Assembly: GCA_009777365.1 (NCBI GenBank)
Contig: WRLZ01000004.1
Location: 1 to 15,810, forward strand
DNA: 15,810 nucleotides
Direction: 5' to 3'
DNA from: Candidatus Saccharimonadota bacterium
GTDB lineage: Bacteria; Patescibacteriota; Saccharimonadia; Saccharimonadales; Saccharimonadaceae
Positions 7,575 through 15,345 of this stretch are shown in pieces. The position numbers were made by a program, and so were the translations under genes. Below the pieces are notes generated by a model, which was given only the letters and a program-made list of their open reading frames with translations, made no database searches and was not told the origin of the DNA. Positions within the stretch are counted from its first letter, which is position 1. Every line of letters starts with the position of its first letter.

Positions 7575-10500
7575 ATGGCATACGCAGGTGCTTTAAATCC
7601 ATGGGATTTAAGAGATTGGGAAGAGAGTGAAGCCGCTCGAAGCTGGAATAGCGGAGCGGGGGATACTGCATCTAGCGCCAGGCAAGCAGAGAGCGAGATT
7701 CCGCATAGTATTTCCAAAAGGGGGAGTGGCGGAGGATTAAAGAATTTCTTTACTGGTAAAATCACTAAGAAGCGCGCGATAGTTGGCGGAGGGATAGCCG
7801 GGCTTCTCGTTACGGCAGTTATAGGCGGAGGAGCGATGATGTCTTTGCAATGGGAACATATGCTCAGGAATTTCGACAGGAATGTGTCGAGTTTTTCAAA
7901 CCAGTCTTTCGCAAGAAGGACTTTGATGGCTTGGAATAAGAAGTTTTATGATAATGGGGTGCAATCTACGCCCACCAAAATACAAGAACGTATCTTTGGA
8001 ATTAGCGAGAGAAGGGTGGACTTATATCGCCGCAACGGGTTTGAGTTGATTTGCGGAGGCAGGCCTTGCACTTCGGCGGACGCTATAAATGGTAAGATTC
8101 ATGGCGCGAGGATATTCGACCAAGTCTCGAGCGCTACATATGATCATGCGAGGCAGATACCGATTGGCGAGGCGAGTAGGAGACTTGGCTCTGTATATCA
8201 AGGGAGGATGAGTAGATTTTTTACGACAAAATATAATAATGCGGTGACTAAGTTTTTTGGAACGAGGTTTGGAAGAACTATTCGAACTGGGATAAATAAA
8301 ATAAATCCAAACAGAAAACTACAGCAATGGGAGATAGATAATATTATTAGAGATTATACAGCAGGACAGACAAATACAAGTTCTATACAAGGTGCGATTG
8401 AAAATGCTTTAAGCGATGACAGAAGCGCACAAGCTGAGTTTAATAGTCAGGTAGATCACGCGAGAAATAGAGCAAGAAGTGGGGCGGGCGATGGCGTGGT
8501 TGACCAAGGGGCGAGAAGAAATGCAGGAAATATAGCGAAGACATTAACTCAATCTCAGCGTCAAGCGATAGCAAGAGCGTTAAACGTAACAGGTCTTCTT
8601 ATAACGATAGCTCAACTTGCTACTAATCTAAATTGCGCTGTTTATAACGCTCTTGCCAGCCTTGTTGATGACCAGAATTTTAATAAAACTCCACAAAGAG
8701 CATCTCTCGCATTAAGTAATGCGGCAGCTCTTGAGCAGGTAAAAATGGGGAATGGAGAGCCGGAGGTCTTGGAGAGTATTATGGGAGATATAAATGCTCA
8801 GTCAAGTTATAGTTATCAATATTGGAACCCTGCTACCAATACGGAAGAAAGCCGAATTGTTACGAAAACCGGCCCAGAGTCAGATGCATGGAAATACTAC
8901 GTAGAAGGAAAGACCCCGTCGGAACTTTCGCTACCTATGGCAGTGAATTTGAATTGGTACACTGTGCAAAGTATGATGCAAGCGCTTACGCCAAGCTTAC
9001 CGGGATTTGTTGGCCTTTGGCTAAATCATTCGACGAGCTCGAAAAATATAACTTTTTGCAGGATTATGTCAAATAAATGGTTGAATATAGGAATTACGGT
9101 TGTGGGTGTTGGCTTGTCAATTGTGGGGTTCTTCCTTTCAGGAGGTTTTTCAGGACTCGTACAAGCTGGCGCACCAGCGGTGTTAAAAGTTATTGGAGCC
9201 TCTTTGCTTATTGCAGGTGCAGTACTTACTCTTAATTTAGCTTTTGAGCATTTCGCCGATGTTATGGTGCAGAGCGCGATCGGGAACGTCTTCGATAGCG
9301 GTAAGGCTGGGCCATGGAGAGTAGCGTCGTTCTTCTCAGGGCTGGCGTACAATGAGATGATACAAGGCCAGCAAAGCTCTCTGCTCACTGCATCACCCAA
9401 CGCGATGCGGGTTGCATACGCGGAGAATCAGGCTTATCTCGCTGATCTGGCAAAGGAGCAGAGGGAGAAATTTAGTCCGTTTGATGCGTCATCAACATAT
9501 ACGTTTATAGGCACATTCCTGTCGAGTATCTTACCCCAGTCGACGGCATTGTCGTCTCCATCGGGATTCTTAGGGGGTATTGGCAGGCTGTTTGGCAGCG
9601 CTTTTGGGGCACTGGTTCCAAGCGTGAGCGCGGCGGATGAGTATGTGGCTTTTGAAAGAAGAATCACGAATAGTTGGTGCGCGAATCAAAATATAAATAT
9701 TATGGAGGGTGACGACAATAGGGCAGAAGATGATTTTGATTTTAGTTTTGAGGAACCAAATATGAACATAGCAGTGGATATATCTTGCACTCCGTTTAGA
9801 ACGACGAATGCCAATCATAGCTCTCCAGATGTTTTAAGATATTTGATCGATAGGGCAGAGGTTGAAATGGTTAGGTTACCGCAGTTCGACGGCACTACGC
9901 GGTTCACGCCGATGATTCATAGACAGAGGTTTGTGGGTGTTGCGACCGTGGTAGGTCACGACTCTTTAGGTAGGCCTATTTATAACTGTCTTGGTAATCC
10001 AATGTATTCTGTGAAATACGATGACGACGATGAGGATGAGCCGGAATCCTTCGAGACGCACGAATTTATAAATGATGGGGGAATTAATATTGGGGACGAA
10101 AGCTCTGTAGAAACAATGTCTAGGTGTTTTGAGAAACTGACCGGAATATATGAGTTCCAAAAGAATTATGGCGGCAACCGCTCGACGGACGGAAGGGTTA
10201 CTCGAATTGGGGAGAAAACCCTACCTGAGGCTAATTTGAGAGTTATACCAGAACATGTTTTAGCGAGCCTTGGGAGTGGTATCACTCAGGACGAGAGGAA
10301 TTTATGCCGAAGAAATAATAGTGATAACGTGGCCACGCCAGTTTTGGTTGAACGAAGGGATAGCGAGGGAAATATTATGTATGATGAGGTTTATGATGAA
10401 AATGGGCAGCTGATTAGTAGGCAGATAATTTATGACCTTGTTCCGGCTGCATGTGCGGGCTCAAATAATTTTGCCTCAGGCTTTGAGTATATTATTATTC

Positions 10501-10718
10501 GCCCAGATATGGGTCGAGGGAGGTCTTACTCGTGGGATAGTTTTAATGATTATCAGATGAAGGGATATATAGGTGTAGATCAAAACACGGAGGGTGTTGG
10601 GCATGGAGAGCGGACAAAAGAAACTAAGGGGTTCTACTCTCTGTTCTTTATTGATTATGAGATAGAGGAGAGTTTGAACGGCGGACTGATTTACGGAGAG
10701 GTTGTTCGATCACAATGA
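7575..10718 (+). CDS. Large polytopic membrane protein of the T4SS locus, 1047 aa, family unknown
   Basis: I chose the ATG at 7575, giving MAYAGALNPWDL, because an in-frame ATG at 7533 lies inside the promoter. Residues 1 to about 65 are polar; a transmembrane helix lies at about 69-90, another hydrophobic segment at about 336-358, and a pair of helices at about 502-560. A further, weaker hydrophobic stretch near 655-690 ends in a PSVSAADE sequence. The last 350 or so residues are hydrophilic, acidic in places, and carry scattered cysteines (SWCANQ, ISCTPF, YNCLGN, SRCFEK), suggesting a disulfide-stabilised outer domain. Size and position after virB4 suggest a channel or surface component, loosely VirB6-like, but there is no motif that proves it. 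Its TGA overlaps the next ATG (ATGA), showing tight coupling to the wall hydrolase. Confidence 0.8.
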   Translation: MAYAGALNPWDLRDWEESEAARSWNSGAGDTASSARQAESEIPHSISKRGSGGGLKNFFTGKITKKRAIVGGGIAGLLVTAVIGGGAMMSLQWEHMLRNFDRNVSSFSNQSFARRTLMAWNKKFYDNGVQSTPTKIQERIFGISERRVDLYRRNGFELICGGRPCTSADAINGKIHGARIFDQVSSATYDHARQIPIGEASRRLGSVYQGRMSRFFTTKYNNAVTKFFGTRFGRTIRTGINKINPNRKLQQWEIDNIIRDYTAGQTNTSSIQGAIENALSDDRSAQAEFNSQVDHARNRARSGAGDGVVDQGARRNAGNIAKTLTQSQRQAIARALNVTGLLITIAQLATNLNCAVYNALASLVDDQNFNKTPQRASLALSNAAALEQVKMGNGEPEVLESIMGDINAQSSYSYQYWNPATNTEESRIVTKTGPESDAWKYYVEGKTPSELSLPMAVNLNWYTVQSMMQALTPSLPGFVGLWLNHSTSSKNITFCRIMSNKWLNIGITVVGVGLSIVGFFLSGGFSGLVQAGAPAVLKVIGASLLIAGAVLTLNLAFEHFADVMVQSAIGNVFDSGKAGPWRVASFFSGLAYNEMIQGQQSSLLTASPNAMRVAYAENQAYLADLAKEQREKFSPFDASSTYTFIGTFLSSILPQSTALSSPSGFLGGIGRLFGSAFGALVPSVSAADEYVAFERRITNSWCANQNINIMEGDDNRAEDDFDFSFEEPNMNIAVDISCTPFRTTNANHSSPDVLRYLIDRAEVEMVRLPQFDGTTRFTPMIHRQRFVGVATVVGHDSLGRPIYNCLGNPMYSVKYDDDDEDEPESFETHEFINDGGINIGDESSVETMSRCFEKLTGIYEFQKNYGGNRSTDGRVTRIGEKTLPEANLRVIPEHVLASLGSGITQDERNLCRRNNSDNVATPVLVERRDSEGNIMYDEVYDENGQLISRQIIYDLVPAACAGSNNFASGFEYIIIRPDMGRGRSYSWDSFNDYQMKGYIGVDQNTEGVGHGERTKETKGFYSLFFIDYEIEESLNGGLIYGEVVRSQ

Positions 10719-12196
10719 AAAGAGCTATAGCTTTCATAGTGGTGCTCGGTCTAGTAATTGGATTGACTGCAAATACGGCTATGGCGATGTCGGAAGCACA
10801 GTTTAGGAGAACTAACCACTATGACATACGATGGTATCAGGTAGACACAGGGCAAAGCGCTCCAGATGGTAGCTCGGGTGGCGGTATATGCATCCCCACG
10901 GGTGGGGATGGGGCGAGTCCGGGTGGAGAGATAACATTACCCGAGGTACTGGAAAGAAAATTAGGGGGTGGAAGAAGTAGGGAGAACTTTTTCTTAATCT
11001 ACAACTACTTAACCAACATAGCGTCATTCACAGGGAATGGTGGTCGGCCGCTTAATCCATTGCAAGCGGCGGCGATGATGGGGAATTTGATACAGGAGTC
11101 GGGATTAAATCCGGAATTGGTTAATTCAAGTAGTGGGGCCTCCGGGTTGGTGCAATGGATGGATGGCCGTTTGGCTACTTTGAACGCAAAACCGGGAGGG
11201 TGGAGAGATATAAATAATCAGCTGGAGTTTTTGGTGGAAGAGCTGAATGGTGGCGATTCTATATGGTGGAGTAGGGGGGCTAATTTTTGGAACTTGGACT
11301 ATATACCTTTTACGGGTAGTATAAATTATGGCGCGGATCCTTTTTGGAATCAGGATTTGCCGCAGAATATAGAAGAGGCTATATATCTAATAGTAAGGCA
11401 TTATGCGAGGGCCTTGGTTGGTACGCGTAGTGGTGGTGCGTGGACGGCTACGCCTAATGATTGGAACGGCAACAATGATGAAGCTAAGAGAAATCTACAA
11501 GGTTGGCCGCTACCTTTGGTGTACGCTGTAGCTACGCTCCAAACTATGTCTGACGTGAACTTGGCTATAGACTGCGAAGATGACTTTTGGGATCCAGATA
11601 TTGCTGTTGATGGAATGATTTTTCCAATGGGTGGGGCGACAAAAAGTAACCTACTTACGACTCCGAATATTCAAGCCGCGGGTTGGACTGGGTATAGCGC
11701 GTTGTCGCAACCGCCGGGCTTTGGGCATCATGATCGCAATGGGGTTTACCAGGGCGGGCAGGCGGCGGTAGACTTAGGGCTTCTAATGTTTAACCAAAAA
11801 ACCCAGAACGATCAGTTTTGTCGAGATCATGGTATGGATGTGTTATATTGTTACTCTATCGGGGCGCCGGTTGTGGCGATTAGTGATGGTTATATAATTC
11901 GTTATAATACTTACTCTAATGGAACGCCGGCCGATTGGGTTAGTAGGTGTGGACAATTGACATTTTCGACAACGTTGAATGGGCAACCTGTGACGTATTG
12001 GATTGGGCATATATGGTGGGAGGGCGACACGTATGTGGCAAGCACCGATAATTTGATCAGGGCTGGGCAAAAGATAGGCACTGTCGGGCCGCCGCAATGT
12101 GCACAGGGAACACAAGCTCACTTGCACCAAGATATTACACCAAGGCAGGCTTTCAATACTATTATTAGAAGCTTATATGAGGCGTTGCCGGATTAG
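10715..12196 (+). CDS. Exported lysozyme-like plus M23-like peptidoglycan hydrolase
   Basis: A signal peptide covers residues 1-24 (MKRAIAF, hydrophobic core, ANTAMA). Residues about 95-240 resemble the phage-tail-lysozyme domain: NPLQAAAMMGNLIQESGLNP with Glu128 as the probable catalytic acid, then SGLVQWM and a later LEFLVEEL. Residues about 335-485 resemble an M23 (LytM) metallopeptidase: AAVDLG with Asp353, a GAPVVAISDG strand, IGH with His432, and HLHQD with His469 and His471. In canonical M23 enzymes a His sits four residues before the Asp; here that residue is Gln349, so zinc binding may be altered. Conjugative systems of Gram-positive bacteria carry similar two-domain hydrolases (for example CwlT and PrgK types) that open the wall for the channel. 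It overlaps the upstream gene by 4 bp; a GGAGAGG lies 13 bp before the ATG. Confidence 0.88.
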   Translation: MKRAIAFIVVLGLVIGLTANTAMAMSEAQFRRTNHYDIRWYQVDTGQSAPDGSSGGGICIPTGGDGASPGGEITLPEVLERKLGGGRSRENFFLIYNYLTNIASFTGNGGRPLNPLQAAAMMGNLIQESGLNPELVNSSSGASGLVQWMDGRLATLNAKPGGWRDINNQLEFLVEELNGGDSIWWSRGANFWNLDYIPFTGSINYGADPFWNQDLPQNIEEAIYLIVRHYARALVGTRSGGAWTATPNDWNGNNDEAKRNLQGWPLPLVYAVATLQTMSDVNLAIDCEDDFWDPDIAVDGMIFPMGGATKSNLLTTPNIQAAGWTGYSALSQPPGFGHHDRNGVYQGGQAAVDLGLLMFNQKTQNDQFCRDHGMDVLYCYSIGAPVVAISDGYIIRYNTYSNGTPADWVSRCGQLTFSTTLNGQPVTYWIGHIWWEGDTYVASTDNLIRAGQKIGTVGPPQCAQGTQAHLHQDITPRQAFNTIIRSLYEALPD

Positions 12197-12206
12197 GGGG
12201 TAAAAA

Positions 12207-12731
12207 ATGGACAAGAAAAAAGATGAAGCAATAAAACAGAACACAGTAAACCAGTATGGGCGAAAGAAGTTGGAGCAACTTCAGAAAATATCCATTATAT
12301 TCATTATGGTGGCGGTTTTGATACTTATAGGGTTTGGTATATATGGGCAATATAGGGAAAATAGCCACCCGAGATGGGAAATGGAAAGGCAGTTGTCGGT
12401 GGGGTTCGAGGGGATATGGGTGGTGGATATGTTTGTGCCGAGGAGGATTAGCACGGAGGTTTATAGGCGGGTTGAGGAGTTTGTTTTGACTGAAGAGGAG
12501 AGGGCGACTGCTCCGCACGAGAATATTCACGCCGATGGGGTGAGCAATCCAGAGACATATTGGACGGCGCGGATAGTTAATTTCCGCTCTCCTGACAATC
12601 TTGACGAGAGTGCGACGGAAATAGAGTATGAGTTTTCGGTATATATGTCTGACGGGCGAGTGTATAGTGTATGGTTTAAGACGGACAGGGAGCGAGCTAG
12701 GGTGCTTGGGTTTAGGATTACGCCGGCGTAA
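12207..12731 (+). CDS. Small bitopic membrane protein, T4SS accessory candidate
   Basis: This 174-residue protein has a Lys-rich N-terminus, one transmembrane helix at about 29-47 (ISIIFIMVAVLILIGFGIYG) and a 125-residue exterior domain. The last part (ARIVNFRS ... EIEYEFSVYMSDGRVYSVWF) looks like alternating beta strands. N-in, single helix and small outer domain is the build of VirB8/TraM-type assembly factors, but there is no sequence evidence for that family, so I leave it unnamed. A strong ribosome-binding site (AGGGGG) lies 7 bp before the ATG, and the gene begins 10 bp after the hydrolase stop, so it ends the operon. Its stop is followed at once by a repeat and promoter-like region rather than a clear terminator. 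Confidence 0.75.
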   Translation: MDKKKDEAIKQNTVNQYGRKKLEQLQKISIIFIMVAVLILIGFGIYGQYRENSHPRWEMERQLSVGFEGIWVVDMFVPRRISTEVYRRVEEFVLTEEERATAPHENIHADGVSNPETYWTARIVNFRSPDNLDESATEIEYEFSVYMSDGRVYSVWFKTDRERARVLGFRITPA

Positions 12732-12738
12732 TTAGTGC

Positions 12739-12760
12739 GGCGCTTGACTGGCGCTTGACT
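12739..12760. repeat. 11-bp tandem direct repeat with TTGACT boxes
   Basis: GGCGCTTGACT occurs twice in immediate succession (12739-12749 and 12750-12760). Each copy holds a -35-like TTGACT. The second is 17 bp from TATCCC (12778-12783) preceded by TGTGC, which looks like a decayed copy of the window's promoter form. Confidence 0.85.
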
Positions 12761-12781
12761 TTTTAGGTAAAGTGTGCTATC

Positions 12782-12844
12782 CCGGCTTCGCCGGCATTGC
12801 ACGGCCTTGCTTCAAAAGTGCAAGAGAAATCAAGCTTTCTCTTG
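12782..12844. other. Cluster of short hairpins between convergent operons
   Basis: Three inverted repeats are stacked here: CCGGC/GCCGG (12782-12786 and 12790-12794, loop TTC), TTGCAC/GTGCAA (12797-12802 and 12818-12823), and CAAGAGAAA/TTTCTCTTG (12821-12829 and 12836-12844). The last overlaps the -35 of the following promoter. None has a clean terminal T-run, so terminator function for the + or - strand operons is possible but not shown. Confidence 0.55.
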
Positions 12845-12870
12845 ACTTTTTCGCTGCGTTGTGCTATAAT
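12842..12870 (+). promoter_or_regulatory. Near-consensus promoter directed antisense into recF
   Basis: TTGACT (12842-12847), a 17-bp spacer and a perfect TATAAT (12865-12870) with extended TGC (12862-12864), followed by A-GGGGTA with a predicted start at A12877. No + strand gene follows; transcription would run into the 3' end of recF on the opposite strand. A 9-codon frame begins at 12884 and is too short to judge. Confidence 0.75.
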
Positions 12871-12909
12871 AGGGGTAATTATAATGGGGGTGTTGTCTTT
12901 TTTGAGAAA

Positions 12910-13950
12910 TTAAAGTGTAAAATCTGACGATAAGCCTTGCGGGGGATGGGTGGCGGTTATGAAGATTTGGTTGTTTTTGAAGTTGCTTAGTAGGGTTTTT
13001 TGGCGGGTTTCGTCAAGTTCGGAGAAGACGTCGTCAAGAAGGATGATTGGGGAGGAGCCGAAAACTTCCTCGACTATTTCGGCCTCGATGAACTTCAGGG
13101 CAAGAACCAGTGTGCGGACTTCACCGCGCGAGGCGACATTAGTGGCTTTTTCTCCATTGAAATAGAAGACCATGTCGTCGTGCTGGGAGCCGAAAGTTGT
13201 GCGGCCAGCAGCTCTGTCGATAGGGTATTTGTTTATGAGTTCGTTTTGCCACCAGCCCTCGGTCTGTTCTAAGACTTCTGTGGTGAACTTAACTTCAATA
13301 TTGTCATTTCCATTGGCGATTTTTTGGTAGACGGAAGTGATTCTCTCATTGATACTGGCAATGATTTTCTCGCGATGCGCCACAATCTCCAGGCCGTATC
13401 GGACAAGGAGCTTATCCCAAGTCAGGAGTTCGTCGCGCACGGGCGGACGCTCCGCCTTGAGTAGTGTGTTGCGCTGGGTGATGGCGCGCCTATAGCGCGA
13501 GGAGGCGTAGACATATTTGGGGTAGATTTGGCCGAGAAGATTGTCGAGATATTTGCGACGACTGCCTGGGATGGTTTGGAAAAGAATTAGGTCGTCGCTC
13601 TCGAAAATGATGGTAGGAATATTCTTGGTGCGAGATAGAGTTCGTTTTTTATCACTACCGACGATGAAGGTTTTTTGTTTCGTAGCGTGGTCGTAGTAGA
13701 AAATACGAGAGGCGTCGCTATGGCTGATTTCTGCGCGACAATACGCTTCGCCATGACGGAGCAGGAACTCCGGCTTTGGGGTTCTGAACGACTTGCCGCG
13801 GAGACATAGGTGGATAGCTTCAAGGAGAGAGGTTTTGCCGGAGCCGTTATTGCCTGTAATTAAGATGGTTGAGCGATCATTGAAATCGAGGCTAGTGGAA
13901 GTGTGGTTGCGAAAATTCTCTACCTTTAGTGATTGGACGCGTCGATTCAC
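12910..13950 (-). CDS. recF: DNA replication and repair protein RecF
   Basis: RecF is an SMC/ABC-type ATPase that loads RecA at single-strand gaps. The 346-residue product (family usually near 360) has the RecF opening SLKVENFRNH, Walker A GNNGSGKT at about 33-40, a signature-like SRGEVRTLVLALKF at about 274-287, and Walker B IILLDDVFSELD at about 302-313 with Asp306 and Asp307. The start codon is GTG (complement of 13948-13950), 4 bp after the dnaN stop, so it is probably coupled to dnaN. The order dnaA-dnaN-recF is the common bacterial arrangement. An antisense promoter points at its 3' end. No terminator was found immediately after its stop. Confidence 0.95.
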   Translation of the reverse strand: MNRRVQSLKVENFRNHTSTSLDFNDRSTILITGNNGSGKTSLLEAIHLCLRGKSFRTPKPEFLLRHGEAYCRAEISHSDASRIFYYDHATKQKTFIVGSDKKRTLSRTKNIPTIIFESDDLILFQTIPGSRRKYLDNLLGQIYPKYVYASSRYRRAITQRNTLLKAERPPVRDELLTWDKLLVRYGLEIVAHREKIIASINERITSVYQKIANGNDNIEVKFTTEVLEQTEGWWQNELINKYPIDRAAGRTTFGSQHDDMVFYFNGEKATNVASRGEVRTLVLALKFIEAEIVEEVFGSSPIILLDDVFSELDETRQKTLLSNFKNNQIFITATHPPQGLSSDFTL

Positions 13951-13954
13951 TGGA

Positions 13955-15067
13955 TTAACCCCGAATCGGCATGATTAAGTGGATAAAACTATCGTCATCT
14001 ATAGCCTGCTTCATGACGAGGGGGCGCGAAGCGTCGTCTAGTCCAAGGATAACCCGATCTCCGGTTAGGCTATTCCCGCCATCGATGATGTAACGAGAAT
14101 TGAGGGTAATTTCAGCGTCGCCGGAGACTTGCGTCGGTATGGTCGAGATGTTTTCACCGTATTCGTTAGCAACAGAACGGAAGGTTATTTCATTCTTCTT
14201 GCTGTCGGTCTTTAGTATAACGATACTATGATTCTCGCGGGCGAAGACTTGGGTGGCGCGAATAGTTTGGAGGAGTTCGTTTTTATCAAGGACTAGAGTT
14301 ATGGCGTTTTTGGCAGGAATGAGGGCTTTATAGTCGGGATATTTGCCATCTATGATGTATGAAAATAGTGTTGCATCCTTAAACTCAGCCTTGATTCCGT
14401 CCTCGTCGATAAAGAGATCAATATTACCAGATTTGTCTCCTACAATACTATTTAGCTCAAGGAGAAAGCCGGCAGGGAGGATAACTTTAACGTCCTCGTC
14501 GCAATCGCCAACAAGGAAGTCCGACAGGCGGTAGCCGTCTGTTGTGGCGATATAGAGTTTCTTATCGCGAGACGACATAAAGACGCCATTTATAATAGGG
14601 CGGGAGGTGTCGCTACTTCGAGCGAAGAGGGTTTTGTTTGTGAGATCCTTTAGAATACTGGCGTCTATGCTAATTTTTTGAGCATTATTATTGTCCAGGT
14701 CCGGCAGGACAGGGAATTGCTTGGTGTCGCTAATTTGGAATACGGTTTGGTTTTGCTTGGTGATGATTTTTAGTTGGTTATTGTTGATAGAAAATTCGAT
14801 ATTGCCACCGGGTAGTATATTGACGATCTCTAGGAATGGCTTGGCGGCAATCAAAATGTCTACAGGGTCGCCAGAGAAGTTTGTAATATCGGCTGTTTTT
14901 TGGATTAGGCCTAGGGTTAGATTGGTGGCTTTGAATACTAGACCATCGCTATTTACTTGAAGGTAGATATTTTTGGCGACAGGAAGCTTAGTGCTGGTCG
15001 ATGCAATATGGGCCAGTGGAACAAGGAAACTTCGTAGAAGGCCCTGCTTGATTTTGAATTTAGTCAT
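13955..15067 (-). CDS. dnaN: DNA polymerase III beta subunit (sliding clamp)
   Basis: The 370-residue length matches the family (about 366). Family landmarks are visible: RPIINGV at 156-162, the TTDGYRLS stretch at about 175-182, KYPDYKALIP at 242-251, and a C-terminal end MPIRG in place of the usual MPMR-like tail. As a dimeric ring the protein holds replicative polymerase on DNA. The ATG (complement of 15065-15067) has an AGGAG 5 bp upstream (complement of 15073-15077), so this start is well supported. It lies between dnaA and recF, all on the - strand. Its coding strand is poorer in G than in C, opposite to the T4SS genes. Confidence 0.97.
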   Translation of the reverse strand: MTKFKIKQGLLRSFLVPLAHIASTSTKLPVAKNIYLQVNSDGLVFKATNLTLGLIQKTADITNFSGDPVDILIAAKPFLEIVNILPGGNIEFSINNNQLKIITKQNQTVFQISDTKQFPVLPDLDNNNAQKISIDASILKDLTNKTLFARSSDTSRPIINGVFMSSRDKKLYIATTDGYRLSDFLVGDCDEDVKVILPAGFLLELNSIVGDKSGNIDLFIDEDGIKAEFKDATLFSYIIDGKYPDYKALIPAKNAITLVLDKNELLQTIRATQVFARENHSIVILKTDSKKNEITFRSVANEYGENISTIPTQVSGDAEITLNSRYIIDGGNSLTGDRVILGLDDASRPLVMKQAIDDDSFIHLIMPIRG

Positions 15068-15345
15068 GATTTCTCCTCTCGTGATTCTCGTTAATATATA
15101 TAATAGTCATAGTAGGGACTGTGGGAAATGTGGAAAAGCCCACTAACGGCCAGATGGGGTAGGTTGTGGGGAAGAATGTGCGAGACGAGTGGGACGGACT
15201 GTGAGTTACTTTTGAGCTACATAGAGAGAGAGGTTTCGTTGTGGGAAAGCCAAGAGATTTCCATAGGAAATTCAAGCAGTTTGCAATGAAAACCCAGAGG
15301 ATATTCATTGGGATATACACAGCAGGTGTTGATAAGTTCTGCGAA
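15068..15345. other. dnaA-dnaN gap with DnaA-box-like sites, possible origin or dnaA/dnaN control region
   Basis: The gap has no plausible gene. It contains 9-mers close to TGTGGATAA, all in one orientation: TGTGGGAAA (15120-15128), immediately followed by TGTGGAAAA (15129-15137), TGTGGGGAA (15165-15173), TGTGGGAAA (15240-15248) and TGTTGATAA (15327-15335). A 15-bp pure A/T run (15091-15105) lies beside the dnaN start and could be an unwinding element or part of the dnaN promoter. No box matches TGTGGATAA exactly, so this is a candidate only. Base skew (see findings) argues against a chromosomal origin at this point. Confidence 0.5.

Noticed and set aside
13000..13272. 90-residue + strand frame opposite recF, downstream of the antisense promoter
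   Set aside because: It lies antisense to conserved RecF motifs and has no ribosome-binding site; the promoter is better explained by non-coding transcription.
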